The notes: a model not told the origin generated them from the letters alone. A DNA stretch of 64,000 bases from Cryptomeria japonica (GCF_030272615.1 NC_081413.1:723319649-723383648); one strand, 5' to 3'; positions 26,134-38,167 are shown, counted from the first letter of the stretch. Program-made: numbers and translations.

Positions 26134-26709
26134 TACATATATGTTAAATATTTTAATTCTAATTCAAAAGCCATTTTAACTTCTTAAATATTATTCCATA
26201 TTTTTTCCCAACCCTAATTAGGGTTCTATTTTCTCACATATATATTATCTAAACTAATTAACATATTATTTTTTAAACCAATCTGCCCTAGCCCCACCCG
26301 GGCTAGGGTTTAACCCATATTTTTTTTGTTACAAACAATTTTCTTGCTGGGCCGAAGACCCCAAAGCGGCCATGTTTTTTTTTTGTTTGCAGGCTGCGGA
26401 GGAAGGGAGGCGGGTTTGGCCGCGCGCCACTGTGTGAGTGCACAGTGGGCGCCGCGGCACCACTGTGTGGCCACACAGTGGGCGCCGCTAGCGGCTCCCC
26501 ACTGTGTGTCCACACAGTGGGAGCCGAAAGCGGCTCCACTGTGTGTGCACACAATGGGCGCCGCACGGCCCTCCACTGTGCGTACACACAATGGGGTCCG
26601 CGAGGACCCAATAACATTCTCCCTTTTTTTTAAAAAATTTTTTTTTTTTTAATATATAATATATAAATATATATATATATATATAAATTTATATATATAT
26701 ATATAAATT

Positions 26710-26741
<32 letters not shown>

Positions 26742-26866
26742 AATTTATATCCACAGTTAAAAATGGTGAAAATATTTCAATATGAATATATATATTTTTT
26801 AAAAGAGATTTACATACAATTTTTTTTTAAACTATTATAATAAAGGGAAAGGCATTAAGTTTATAT

Positions 26867-26957
<91 letters not shown>

Positions 26958-29431
26958 CTTTTAAATCAATGCTAACTGAAATACAATTTAAAATACTTTT
27001 TAAAAGATACAATATACTTTTCTGGAATAAAAAGAATTTCATTGATTTTTTTCCTCTAATAAAATATTTACATAGAACAACTTTTTTCATTAAAATACTT
27101 AAAATCTTTCAGCATCAATAAACTTCTATTTTGCCACAAGTAAAATATAGATAAAATTTAAATGAAAACAATTCTTTTTTTCTTTTTTTTTCATAATTCA
27201 AAGAAGCTTTTGCATGCAACACAAATTAACTTTTCTTTTTCTAAAAACCAGAAGTAGAAATAACAAGCCTTTCTTTTTTAAAACATCTCTAAGATATTCT
27301 ACCAATTTTCAGGATGTTTCTCTGAACAGTCACAACAATAAAACTTCAAGTCTACTTTCACAAAATACAACTTGCTTCTCTTTTCTATGAATGAGGCATA
27401 TTTCTATAACAATTTTAAACAAACATCTACAACTGAATTTAAGAATCTTCAATAATAATCTTCAGTGTCTTTTTCATGGTTCCTATTCTTTTTCTCCTGT
27501 CTTTCCTGCATAATAGATAAACATAAATATGACCACGGAGTGCTCACCTCCCAGCCTAGGCTAACTGGTAGCCACCCCCGAGCTCGGAGAACCAAATCCT
27601 AGACGGGTTACAAACAGGCATACACATAGAAAGCAATGCATACAGATTTTCCAGACACATTCCCAACTTGGCTTTCACAGCACCACACTCTGGTGATGAA
27701 CAATTTCAAAGGGTGGTAGTGGACCAATACCCTGAGGAGAACTGCAAGTATGAAATAAACAAGAAGCCACCTCATGGCACAATAATAATATCAAGAATCT
27801 CAACCCCTTATTCCTTATGCCCCCAAAAGGCATTCTAGCCTTATATCCCTCCTTATGACCCCCATTGCACAAACAGGCCATGCAGCAAGGGTCACACAAA
27901 GATCCCTTGTGATCGCTCTCAAAAGAGAGTCTCTCACTCGAGGGCTGTCACTGCTACCACCCTCAAGATCCTCTTCTCTCCCAAGAGTAAGAGATCTTGA
28001 GAAAACTCCCAAAACACAACAATTCATAAAGCAAAAATACCAAAGGATTTTCTAACACAAACTTTCAAGATCACAGATTTCTTATACCAACAACTTCCAA
28101 ACATAACAAGAAGAAGACATTAAAATAATAATTGAAACCAACCTTAATCTGCCCAAAGGTTATTATGATATTTGATGAAGAGCTGCCCAATCCACAAATC
28201 TTTTTCCTTCTACCCTTATTCAATTTCTCTATTCCATAACATTATTTTCTTTTCAAATTTTCTTCTGTCTCCAAAAATGGAGAGTGGGTGATTACCCTCC
28301 TATTCTCAAAAATCTTCCTTAAGAAGCTCACTCTCTGAGTTCTCACAGGATTCTAAAAAAAACCAAAAAGAAGAAAGAAAGCAAAAATGCAAAAAGACTC
28401 TCATTCCAAAAGGAAAAATCTTGATTAGATTTAACTTCTAATTTTCAATTTTCGCTCAACTCAAAAAAACCAATTTTTAAAGCGTTAAAAAGATCATTAT
28501 AAAGTAGAAACTTGCCTAAAATTACCCCTAACCCCTAGGTATACCTTATGGGCTTTAGGAAACCCTATTAAACTACCCCTAGGTGTTCATTTAACTCATT
28601 TTAAACCCCTCTGAAGTTTATTTTCGGGTCAAACATAAGTTGACCACTCCAAATATTATATTTCCAAAGTATTTATGACAACACATTAATTTATTTAAGA
28701 AAACTATAATTAAACACTTTCCCACCAAGAGACAAAATAAAACATTTAAATTTAAATACACACGTGTCAAGTGACACAAATAAAACACTTTTACAAAAAT
28801 AAAACATGAAATTGTCTCTTGAGGTTTTTACACAATAAATTTAAATAACACTTAACACTCATGCAACATATACTGCTACGAATAAAATACAACACGAACG
28901 GGGTGTTGTCTCTCCAAATAGACAAACCCTGGCTTACGAACATACATAAGTCTAGGTTTGATTCTCCGTAATTTTCCATGGTCACATGGTAAATTTTCCT
29001 TCGCATCTCAATATACACATTAGTACTTTCACATATCCAATTATAATATAATTCAATAATATAACAATGCACATCATTACTTGCATACAATTTTCATCTG
29101 CACAGATCAAATACAACTTTTACCAAGCAATTTCACATAAGCAATTTCATCCCAATTCACATAAACTAACCATACATCATATTTCTATATTCAAAGTAAA
29201 GTCCTGCAAATTCAATAACGACATCTATCATTGCAATATCATCCTATCTAACAATCAAGTAGTGTTCTATCTCATAAAGCATATAAGTAAATCATCAAAT
29301 CATAGCAATGTTATCCAAATCCTGAAATCATATAAGTTCTAAGTCTCAAAATGCATCAAAATAAAGTATCCATAATAGTCTAAAATATAAAATCCACTGA
29401 ATGTCAGACTGAGTCGAGGTGAGGCCTCACA
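25632..29431 (-). repeat. 5' LTR of the young chromovirus (3800 bp)
   Basis: Same ends as the other LTR. The 75-bp length excess comes mostly from longer AT runs (about 25977-26130, 26664-26730 and 26866-26955) and the fuller hairpin island. This LTR would hold the promoter that drives the element on the minus strand. Confidence 0.95.
26420..26611. repeat. GC-rich hairpin island in the 5' LTR of the young chromovirus
   Basis: Same island as at 17784, but with five CACTGTG/CACAGTG-type hairpins spaced about 33-38 bp apart. They alternate with second small stems (GCCGCTAGCGGC, GAGCCGAAAGCGGCTC, GGTCCGCGAGGACC). The perfect 22-bp palindrome is at 26460-26481. Confidence 0.85.
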
Positions 29432-29436
29432 ATTCT

Positions 29437-29870
29437 CACTTCATCCTTTGGATTTTCTGGAGTAATTTCCTTGGCGGAGGTCGGCCTTATTCCTTTTACA
29501 CATTAGCTCTTGTTCATCGGCATTTGATCCCTTTTGGGTCGATTGGATCCCCTTGGATCATATAAATCATTGTAAATGAGCATTAGAATGGAAGATAAGA
29601 AGAGATCAGTTAAGATACAGAACATGGAATATAGATCCTAAGATTTGAAGTCCCTGTTGTGACATGTTATGTAATTAAGCATGTTTTAGCACGCCAATGA
29701 GTCAGTTTCTAGAACCCGATTGTTACTGGTTGACTGTAATCAATTTTCATGAAATAAATCATTCGGTTCTACATTGGCTCCATCATATCCTTATGTTTCC
29801 ATTGTGTTTACTCTTGCTGACCAGTTCAGATTGATCTCTTTGAGGTCCCTCCTAACCGGTGACTGCACTA
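29437..29870 (+). repeat. 3' LTR of the old chromovirus, right piece
   Basis: The LTR resumes with CACTTCATCCTTTGG after the second ATTCT (29432-29436) and ends GTGACTGCACTA. The two pieces add to 790 bp, matching the 792-bp 5' LTR. Confidence 0.92.
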
Positions 29871-29875
29871 GTCAG

Positions 29876-30212
29876 CCCTATCATCCCATGCATGAATCTC
29901 ACCACCGCAATCACCAGAAATTTTCCGAACCAAAACTGCACTACTCAACCTGAATTACCAGTAGTCTGTCACTAGATCACAATAACTTCTGGATATCAAA
30001 ATTTGTGATTACCAGATAGGATCTTCAAGGAGAGTTGCCATCAATGACAACCCTAGACCATTATTCACGCATCAGTATCCACTAGATGAGCGTCAATTAC
30101 CAACAGACACTAGAGAGTTTACATTGGCATGACTATTTATGACTGATGACCTAAGCATTGATGATTATGACATCAAATTTGACACCTTTATGGATCAGTA
30201 TCAATGATTATG
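29876..30212. other. Flank between elements; no gene seen
   Basis: Unique-looking sequence between the old chromovirus and a solo LTR. It was contiguous with 31672 onward before the solo LTR inserted. Confidence 0.45.
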
Positions 30213-30217
30213 AGTGG

Positions 30218-31666
30218 TGTTGGAATTTTGAGTTTATTGGCATTTTGCATAGAGATTGCATTAATGATATGCTGTCATTGATGTCAATTGAACCAGTAAA
30301 AGGTATTCGTGTTATTGTTGATATTATTGTTTTTGATATTGGCTAGTAACTAGTAAGAAGAGAGTTGTAGATGATGTTGTAACTGGTATGTAAAGTTTGT
30401 GAGTTGAACAGGTGAACCGGTGTAAAGGGTCAAACCTTTCTATGTAATGTAATCAGTAAACCCTATCAGTTGTTAAACCCTAACTGATCAAGTTTGTTGG
30501 TTTATTATCTGATGAGAGGTAATGATGGAGACACATGTGATCATTGTATGAGGATAAATTCAAATTGGTTTGGTGTGTTTGCTTATTGTCTAGGGAAGGA
30601 GCAAAGTGGATTGCATTTGATGCACAGCTCGTGATGAGTTACAAAGTCCAATGGAGCGGTGATCAAGGAGTGGTTGGAATTGTCTTAAAGAATGTGAAGA
30701 GATTGTCATGATTTCTAACGGTCAAGATTGAACCAACTTGTTTGTAATCTCAATAATGAGAATTAGGTTTTTGTTGTGTTACCGACCTAATTGATTTGTA
30801 TTTAAGGTCGATGAAGTTGTTTGTAAAGGTTGTTGGCAAGATTGGTTGAAAACCTATTCAGTATGTGGTTGCCCAACCAGTGAATGGATCTGCATTTTTT
30901 AGTGAAGGAAAATTGAAGCTTAGAAGGATCTGATCAAGGAAATGTAGTTCTACTCAGACAGATCAAGAAAACTAGTTATTTTCTAACAATTACAGCAGAA
31001 GTAAAATCCCTTAACCAGGTAAGCTCTAACAAGCTTGGTTACTCATTAAATCCTCTAACAAGGTGGTCCATTAGCTTGGATTCTTAAATCCTCCAGTGAG
31101 GTTACTCCTAACAGGGTATTGTGCTTCTAACAAGGCATATTTGTAAATCCCCCTTAACCGAGTGATTCCTAACCGGAATTAGTTCTTAATAGGACTTATT
31201 GTAAAGCTCTAACAGGCTTTGGCTCCTAAAAGGGTGAACTTCGAAAGAGTTCAGATAGCTATCCTTGTGAGTCCCATCTCATCGTGGTTTTTACCTATTT
31301 GGGTTTTCCAAGTATAAAAATTTGTATCAAGTGGTGAATACTTTTGTGGTTGTGATCTTATTTGTTGATTTGGTTAATTTTTGATAAGGCATGTTAAGTA
31401 GAAGCATTGAGAGATGAATATGTTGAGTTAAGATTAAGCATTGTTGATGTTTACAAGATTGAAGGTGTTTACTGTTAAAAGTTCTCATAACAGTTAAACC
31501 AATTAATGTCAAGTATTCCTAAGAATATTGATCTTGACTGAGATATGTTTACTTTGTTTGACTAAGTTTGAGCTTGGGAACTTTGTATCAGTTTTTCAAT
31601 ATACTAATTCACCCCCCCCCACCTCTCATTATTCTACTGGATACTTATTCTTTCATCATACCATCA
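30218..31666 (+). mobile_element. Solo LTR, 1449 bp (probably Copia, SIRE/Maximus-like)
   Basis: Starts TGTTGGAATTTTGAGTTT and ends CATACCATCA, with a perfect 5-bp target duplication AGTGG (30213-30217 and 31667-31671). The CTAATTCACCCCCCCCC stretch near its end is typical of long Copia LTRs of the SIRE kind. The rows of CTAACAAGG/CTAACCGG-like motifs at 31010-31230 are also LTR-like. No internal region remains, so it probably arose by LTR-LTR recombination. Family is inference. Confidence 0.75.
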
Positions 31667-31719
31667 AGTGGTACTAGCATCAATGATTGGAAGGGTGCTT
31701 TTTCCAGATAGGTGAGATC

Positions 31720-32884
31720 ATGGATTCCCTATTGGATGGGGCAGGTTTTATTAGTAGATGATGATTGATGGGACTGGGTTCACTTAGAGGTCATGTGTTC
31801 TAGCTATATTATTTCATCAATTACATGTTGTGTCTAACAGATCAATCAGATGTATTGTGATGCTACTACATATTTGGGCATGGGAGCATGCCACTATTAC
31901 CATGTCAGTCTATTACAGAGCGAGAGGCCTAGAGTTTCCTTATGTGTACAACTATTCAGGGGTAGTTACCCATCGATAGTTGGGTAACAAAGCATGCTGG
32001 TAGGATGAGCTTGATATGTTAGTCACCTTTACCCAAAGGTCGTGGAGACATTGTGAGGGGTGGACAAATAATGTAGAGTATTTGTCTAACTATAGACATA
32101 ACCAATATCTAATTGGTCAAACAATACAAACTATTCATGCCATTGAGTGTCAGTTGTCAATGTGAGTGCTCAAGTAGTTCGACAAGAGATAGCATGTACC
32201 CCTTGGCAAGACTATGTTTTCTTGATACCATCTAGAGATTGTAGCATGGGGACTATGATCAACCATGATGTGGCTATAATAAAGTTTCATCCATTAGCCC
32301 CAGTGTAGTAGGGAGCAGCGGCAAATGTAGTGAATTCAAGGACGACTTTGATCTATGACACTTGGTGGTTAGCTTATCACCCCACACACCTCATGGACCT
32401 CTAGAGACATATCAATGCCTTGAGAGATATAGTCAAGGAGAGGATAGAGGGGGAGAGGTCGATCCAGAGGGAGAGATGGAGATGGAGATGGAGGAGAGGG
32501 TAGAGGTGGAAGTGAGGGGAGTTGTCACCTAGTTATTCAGCCAACAGTATAGGTGTAGGTACAAACACAAGAGAAAGTGTAGGAGGATCAACCTAGGGAG
32601 AGTGGTATATAGGACAATAGTAGGAGGATGGTTTTATGAATGATACTGAGGTTGGCGAAGATGATGTGGGCTCATAGGTACAACTGGCTACATCATTACT
32701 AAAGCATGATAAGGCTCGAAGATGAGGGGACTTATTGCTTGTGGAGAGGGATACAACATAGGTAGTGTTGGCACAACTAAAAGCTAAGAGAGATGCACCT
32801 ATGATTAGAGCACAAAGAGTTGAGAAAACATCTCTTAGGTTCCAACAAATAGTACAAGAACCTTCAGCTGATATGGCATTATAG
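31720..32884 (+). pseudogene. Decayed plant-mobile-domain (PMD)-like coding region
   Basis: It may begin at MDSLLDGAGFISR (31720). A clear block at about 31855-32110 reads MLLHIWAWEHATITMSVYYR and then DELDMLV...RHCEGWTN. The WAWEH motif and the spacing to a YRHNQYLI block recall the plant mobile domain, found in MAIN-type host proteins and many plant transposons. The tail is Arg/Glu-rich and ends near 32884. Several stops interrupt the frame, so it is a relic. I cannot say whether it came from a host MAIN-like gene or a transposon. A solo LTR sits just upstream, but its target duplication shows the two are separate. Confidence 0.45.
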
Positions 32885-33546
32885 TTAGTTTTTTCTTTCT
32901 ATTTCTTGAGTTTATTTTCATCTTGATGATGGATCACAGAGTGTGATCCAAAACATTGATGCAAAAAAATCAACCAAAAACAACAATTCAGTAGTCTGTG
33001 TTGGTCAAGATGTTCGATACTAGAGAGATCTATACGAAAGTGTGTTGTTTCCAAATCAAAGGGCACCTAGTTACACATAAAGTCAATATGGACAGTCACA
33101 CTCATATAGATCATCTAGTCCATCAGGAGGGGTTTCAAGACCTATGGGGCCACCACCACCATCACGGAAAGAACAAGGACGTATAAGAGCCTCAGGGTTT
33201 GGCCAGTAGGCACTTTCTCAATTAGAGGGTGGTAGTATCTCATAGGCTATTTTTGTATTGTAGACATATGTATGATAGAGCTTGTGAGCTCAATTTTGGA
33301 CATACATTATGATATTATATCATGAGCTGATTTTTTTTTTTTGATATATATGAGATGCATTTTTCTTGCAGCAATCTATATGTCTTTTATGTGATTCTAA
33401 TATGATGTCTACATTCATGTTTCCATTATGAAACGGGTCTATGTATATATGTGATGTGATTTTCATGTGTATGGATGCACTTATATGGATTATGATACTA
33501 ACATGCTTGTGTGTGCAAGATGTGACGACTTATGAAAATATGTATG
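32885..33546. other. No gene seen
   Basis: Low-complexity T/G-rich sequence with repeated ATGTGATGTG/TATGATATTA-like words. No open frame worth calling. Confidence 0.45.
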
Positions 33547-35392
33547 ATTTATGTCACACTCCGCTATGAGGCCAAGAGGACTTAAACAACAAATACAAAG
33601 AAAATGCGAATATTTTTTTATTTTTAGTTTCTATATATATAAAGGATAACATTACAGAAAGAGAGATACATCCATCAAGATAAAAAGTGATACACAATTA
33701 ACAACTAGCAATTATCGTCAAGGCCCCATAACTATGTAACTCATGGTTGAACATCATCCAATAAACCCAACAAAAAACTGCTAAACAAATTACAATGTTG
33801 ATCATTTACATAAGATACATATTACATTTTTGAAGATTATACATATGAATATACAATATATTACAATGGACCCTCAAGTTACAAATCTCTAAGAGTCCCA
33901 TGATGGGATAAATACATAAATTTGGTGCAATAATAACAGTCTTCAATCTTTTCACGAGCCTCCTCGAACATGCAGCTGAAGGAGCCAAAACCCATTGGGT
34001 ACGAAAAGCACTCCACCCAACCATGTGGTACCAATAGGTCCACCCCCGTGCTAGGAGGTATCAGTCAGACCGACAAGGAGGAAGAAAACATACAAAGGTA
34101 CCAATCAAGGACCACAAAATAATCCACAAAGCTATACTCACCAGAGACTCACAAGAGAATCCACAAGACAGAGTATACATGAGGCTCACAAGAGAATCAA
34201 CCATACAAATTACACAAAAGACTCACAACAGTAACATCACTAGTCACAAAATATGATAACCAACTTCCAGAGGCCCAAAGAAATCCACAGAAGGATAAAC
34301 CAACATAAGTTAACCAACCACTTCCGGAGGCACAAAGCAATCCATGGAAGGATAAAAAGACACAAGTTATCAGTAGGTAGCAATAGGGAAGAGTGTCATC
34401 ACTAGGTTGTCATGAGTTACCCTGGTAGGTCTTCATTAGGTCTTGGCCCCCATCTTGAGTTACCCTGGTAACCTCTCTCGAGCCCTAGACCCCATACAAA
34501 CTCTAGTGGACCACACCAACCTTTCGAAGGGACAAGATTGGTGGACACCATTTCAGGCCTTCTCTACTTACCCCAAACCTTTACGAGCGTTTACGAGCAA
34601 AAGAGGCAACAATCTTATCTTTATTAATGTGAACTAACTACCCACCCAAGTTCATTAATTATGTTTTCACTTGATTACAAAACTCCCATTAAGTTACCCT
34701 GGCGACCACTTTGGGTCCCGACCCCAATGAAAGCCACTCCCCCTTGACTTGCACCCAGGAATCAACAAATATAAATCACAAGGCCATGACACCAAAAACA
34801 CAAGGTGACAAGGATTTCAACCATAGAAAGGCTCAGTCCACTTGCTAGAAAAGATCTTCAAAAGGAGTAACAACAATAGGCTAGGAATGACCATCTAGCA
34901 CACAAAACTCCACTGATCCAAAATATCAGGAGAAGCAGTACAACAATGATCAACAATGAAGGCTTGACTATCATATAAGTCATGCAAGACACTAATCTCA
35001 AACATTCAAGGACAATGATAAACATACTCAAATGGGAATACAAACATTATCCTAGCCTCTGGAAGCTAAATGCATTAAACAACATGACCATGAATCCACA
35101 ATAATGGGCAAGAAACAAGGCAATACCATGGTCTCATAAGGTAAAACATAAAGGAATACAATATAATACCAAGGAGACCACAAAAACATCTATACCACGT
35201 TATTTTAAATTTAACATTAATTTTCTAATATAACAAATTCAAATCATTAAAATCCATTATATTCCTAATTACACTATAAGACCAACATTTCATTGATCAT
35301 CCATTTAAGATTGCATTATACGTTATTACCATTTCATTAACATGATCTTGATCAATAACAATAAAAAGAAGGGCTTCCAAATTCAAAAGAAG

Positions 35393-35394
<2 letters not shown>

Positions 35395-35427
<33 letters not shown>
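35395..35427. repeat. (CA)n microsatellite
   Basis: About 16 CA units inside the solo LTR. Confidence 0.9.
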
Positions 35428-35432
<5 letters not shown>

Positions 35433-35540
35433 ATTACATTATAGCAATTAACCAATCTAAAACAAATCTTATATATTGTATCTATATTAAAACATATACA
35501 ACTCCGCATATATAACCGAACACGGCAAAATACCAAAACA

Positions 35541-35544
<4 letters not shown>

Positions 35545-35592
<48 letters not shown>
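35545..35592. repeat. (TA)n microsatellite
   Basis: More than 20 TA units inside the solo LTR. A second, shorter run is at 35927-35951, and a 22-bp poly-A run is near 35861. Confidence 0.9.
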
Positions 35593-35594
<2 letters not shown>

Positions 35595-35704
35595 TCGTTT
35601 TAAATATAGAATCGACGGAAATAAACATTAATTAATAACCAATGCACAACACCCAGTTTTTAATAAGGTCGAGAGTATTATATGCACGACAAGGAAATAG
35701 TGAG

Positions 35705-35800
35705 GGAGCCGTGGGTTTTACCCACGGCTGTGGGTGAGCCCCCATAGTCGTGGGCTTAGCCACCCGCGTCGTGGGTGGGCTCTCCCACAGTGCCCACGGT
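35705..35800. repeat. GC-rich hairpin island in the 4-kb solo LTR
   Basis: A perfect hairpin with 10-bp arms at 35707-35729 (arms AGCCGTGGGT / ACCCACGGCT) is followed by overlapping GTGGG/CCCAC stems. The block stands out sharply from the AT-rich LTR. Confidence 0.8.
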
Positions 35801-37570
35801 AACAACAAACATGGAGATTAAACTCTGATAAACCGAAAAGTCAAAAAAACATTGAAACGCAAAAAAAAAAAAAAAAAAAAAACGAATATGAAATCGCATG
35901 AGTATATATATATTTGTTTTGAATGAATATATATATATATATATATATATTGATACTGAGACTAGCAAACCAGAATTATAGTAAGTTTCTCAGGCAAAAA
36001 CTATACCAATTCAAAATACCCAAAACACCGATTTACAATAAAATTCAGGCTGACCCCAGATTCACAATTTTATTCAATCTAATTTCCCCAATTTTCAGAC
36101 ATTTTTATTTCCATTTTCTCATCACAATAAAAATATCTAATAGATTTTCATTTGAATCAAAGAGAGATTTTAATCTGCAGGGGAAATAACCAGAGTCCCT
36201 ACCTCTTTCGCTTTTTGAAAATAAAAAACAAAGACAAAAGTTGTATGCACGAGATATCAATCCAAGAGATCCAATCCAAATGAATCGAACGATCCTTTCA
36301 ATTTTGTTTACCCAAAAGCCAGAGTTTTCCCCAAATTCCTTTGAAACCTTCATAACCAGAGAAATGTGATTTTCAGAGCAAAAGAAATGTATGGCCAAAA
36401 ACTTCCCTCCAAAAAGCCAGCCATAATAATTAAATACTCCATTCACAATTGTAACTCTTGCACAACATTTGCATGCCAAGATTTCCAACATTTAATTCCA
36501 TAAATTAATTTATTTTGTAACCCCCACATGCACATGCAAGAAATTGATTAAAATAAATATTATTTTCCCTATTTGAATTAATTTCTAAAGGCCTAAAAGA
36601 ATTCAAAAGACTAATTTCCCTTTTCAATAATTATTTTCTAAACAATAAGTAATTGTTGTATTTTAATAAATAATAACATGAGTAATGAAAATACTAAATT
36701 AAATATTTAAAATTTTCTATTTAATTAATCCTTCCAAAATAATTAAGTCCTAAAGCTTCTCAAACTAATTAAACTTGAATGCACAAAAAGATGTTATTAT
36801 TAATTTCCTTACTAAATAACCCTTTCGAATAACTTAAATAATTCAAATCTTTAAGTTCCAAAATCTCAACTTAATAATAAATCAAATAACGACATCCCAA
36901 TAACATTAAAATTTAATACTAATCTTTTCGCAAAATATTAGATAATTATTAAACTTCATATAGGAGCAACAAAATACAACAAATCAAAACACGGAGGACT
37001 AACGGTTGACATGACCAGACAAATACAACACAAGGATACCTGACTGGGGACTCATTCCATAGGAACGATGATACCACAGGGTCCGACTGATGTCTCCCTT
37101 TTTCCACTTTAACATTGGGTTGTAGAGCATGCTCAAACCTAAAGATTCAGGTGGAGTCAATGCTCAGTACCTACAGTGTTGCATCACAAAGAAAACATAC
37201 ATACATGCATACATCTATCACATGAAGGCACACCAGTGGAAGAGAGTCGTGATAGTCTGTGTCCCTCCGAAGTGGGTGACGGAAGATCATCCCCTCGCAC
37301 CCCATACAGACTCATACTCATACAAGAAGATGAAGACAAGAAATATCTCATTCATGGAAGAAGATGCGTTAGACTAAGATCAATAAATACACAAATAATC
37401 TAACATCTAACTATCCTTCAAGATAAAATGCATTATCAACATAATAAAAACCTTCACATAAGAGAGTAACATCCAGTCACATATACCTCCAAGAAATGAA
37501 ACAAAGTCAAACTAAGTTATACGGAGTCTGATCGAGGGAGGGGCACCACAATTTATTGCATATATGTTAT

Positions 37571-38167
37571 AATACTATCATTTTAATTTGATGTTATGAT
37601 TATGATTTCATCTTATGAATGTCCTAACTATGTATATGTAGGATATATTATGTCATAGATATGATTATGATAGCATGCTTATAGATGTGAAGTTTTAAAT
37701 TAATTGTGGATGCAAGATGATGCAATGAATGCGATTGTTTTTGTGTGTCGTGACATTTAACCAAAATGACTATAATGATGGATAGAAGAACAATTAGTAA
37801 GAACAGAAGAATATTAGTTGATTGGTAGACAAGGTTTGATCTATATCAATTATGGATAATATCAATGTAATACTAAAATTTTGATGTGATGCTATGATTA
37901 TGATTTCATCTTATGACCATGTTCTAACTATGTATATGTAGGATATGGTATGTGATAGATATTATTATGATATCATGCTTATATATGTGAAGTTTTAAAA
38001 TAATTTTGGATGCAAGATGATGCAATGGGTGCAATTGTTTGTGTGTGTCGTGGCATTTAACCAAAATGATTGTAATGATGGATAGAAGAACAATTAGTAA
38101 GAATAGAAGAATATTAGTTGATTGGTAGACAAGGTTTGATCTATATCAAATATGGATAATATCAATG
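37571..38167. repeat. 298-bp tandem duplication
   Basis: Two adjacent copies, about 37571-37868 and 37869-38167, share long identical runs (for example GATGGATAGAAGAACAATTA). They look about 93% identical by eye. Confidence 0.85.

Larger units (their letters stand above)
16973..29431 (-). mobile_element. Young, nearly whole Ty3/Gypsy chromovirus with long LTRs (Tekay/Del-like)
   Basis: A 12.46-kb element inserted in the minus orientation into the 3' LTR of the older chromovirus. It has a perfect 5-bp target duplication (ATTCT), LTRs of 3725 bp (left) and 3800 bp (right), a primer site, a polypurine tract, and gag-protease, RT-RNase H and integrase-chromodomain regions in order. LTRs near 4 kb with a chromodomain fit the Tekay/Del clade; the clade call is inference. 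The two LTRs differ by roughly 1% of bases by eye, apart from AT-run lengths. At slow conifer-like substitution rates that means a few million years or less. The coding part looks almost whole, with about two breaks. Confidence 0.95.
11150..29870 (+). mobile_element. Old Ty3/Gypsy chromovirus, split by a younger element
   Basis: A 5' LTR (11150-11941), tRNA-Met-type primer site (11944), gag-pol (about 12050-16560) and a 3' LTR in two pieces (16617-16972 and 29437-29870). The flanks are GTCGG on the left (11145-11149) and GTCAG on the right (29871-29875), a 5-bp target duplication with one difference. Without the guest the element is about 6.3 kb. Domain order is gag with CCHC knuckle, protease, reverse transcriptase, RNase H, integrase, C-terminal chromodomain, which defines the chromovirus branch. 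Its two LTRs differ at roughly a tenth of positions by eye over the first 150 bp, so the insertion is old. The coding part is broken in many places (well over five). Confidence 0.92.
33552..37550 (-). mobile_element. Solo LTR, 3999 bp (long-LTR chromovirus type)
   Basis: Plus-strand ends TGTCACACTCCGC ... GGGGCACCACA, with a perfect 5-bp target duplication ATTTA (33547-33551 and 37551-37555). No coding domain lies inside. Size, the TGTCA.. / ..CACA ends and the layout (AT arrays beside a GC-rich hairpin island) resemble the LTRs of the young chromovirus at 16973-29431, but the sequence is a different family. By analogy the element was on the minus strand; orientation is inference. Confidence 0.8.

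Noticed and set aside
31660-31690. Primer-binding site joining the 30218 LTR to the PMD-like frame as one element
   Set aside because: AGTGG occurs on both sides of the LTR, so it is a solo LTR with a target duplication. The PMD-like region is older flanking sequence.
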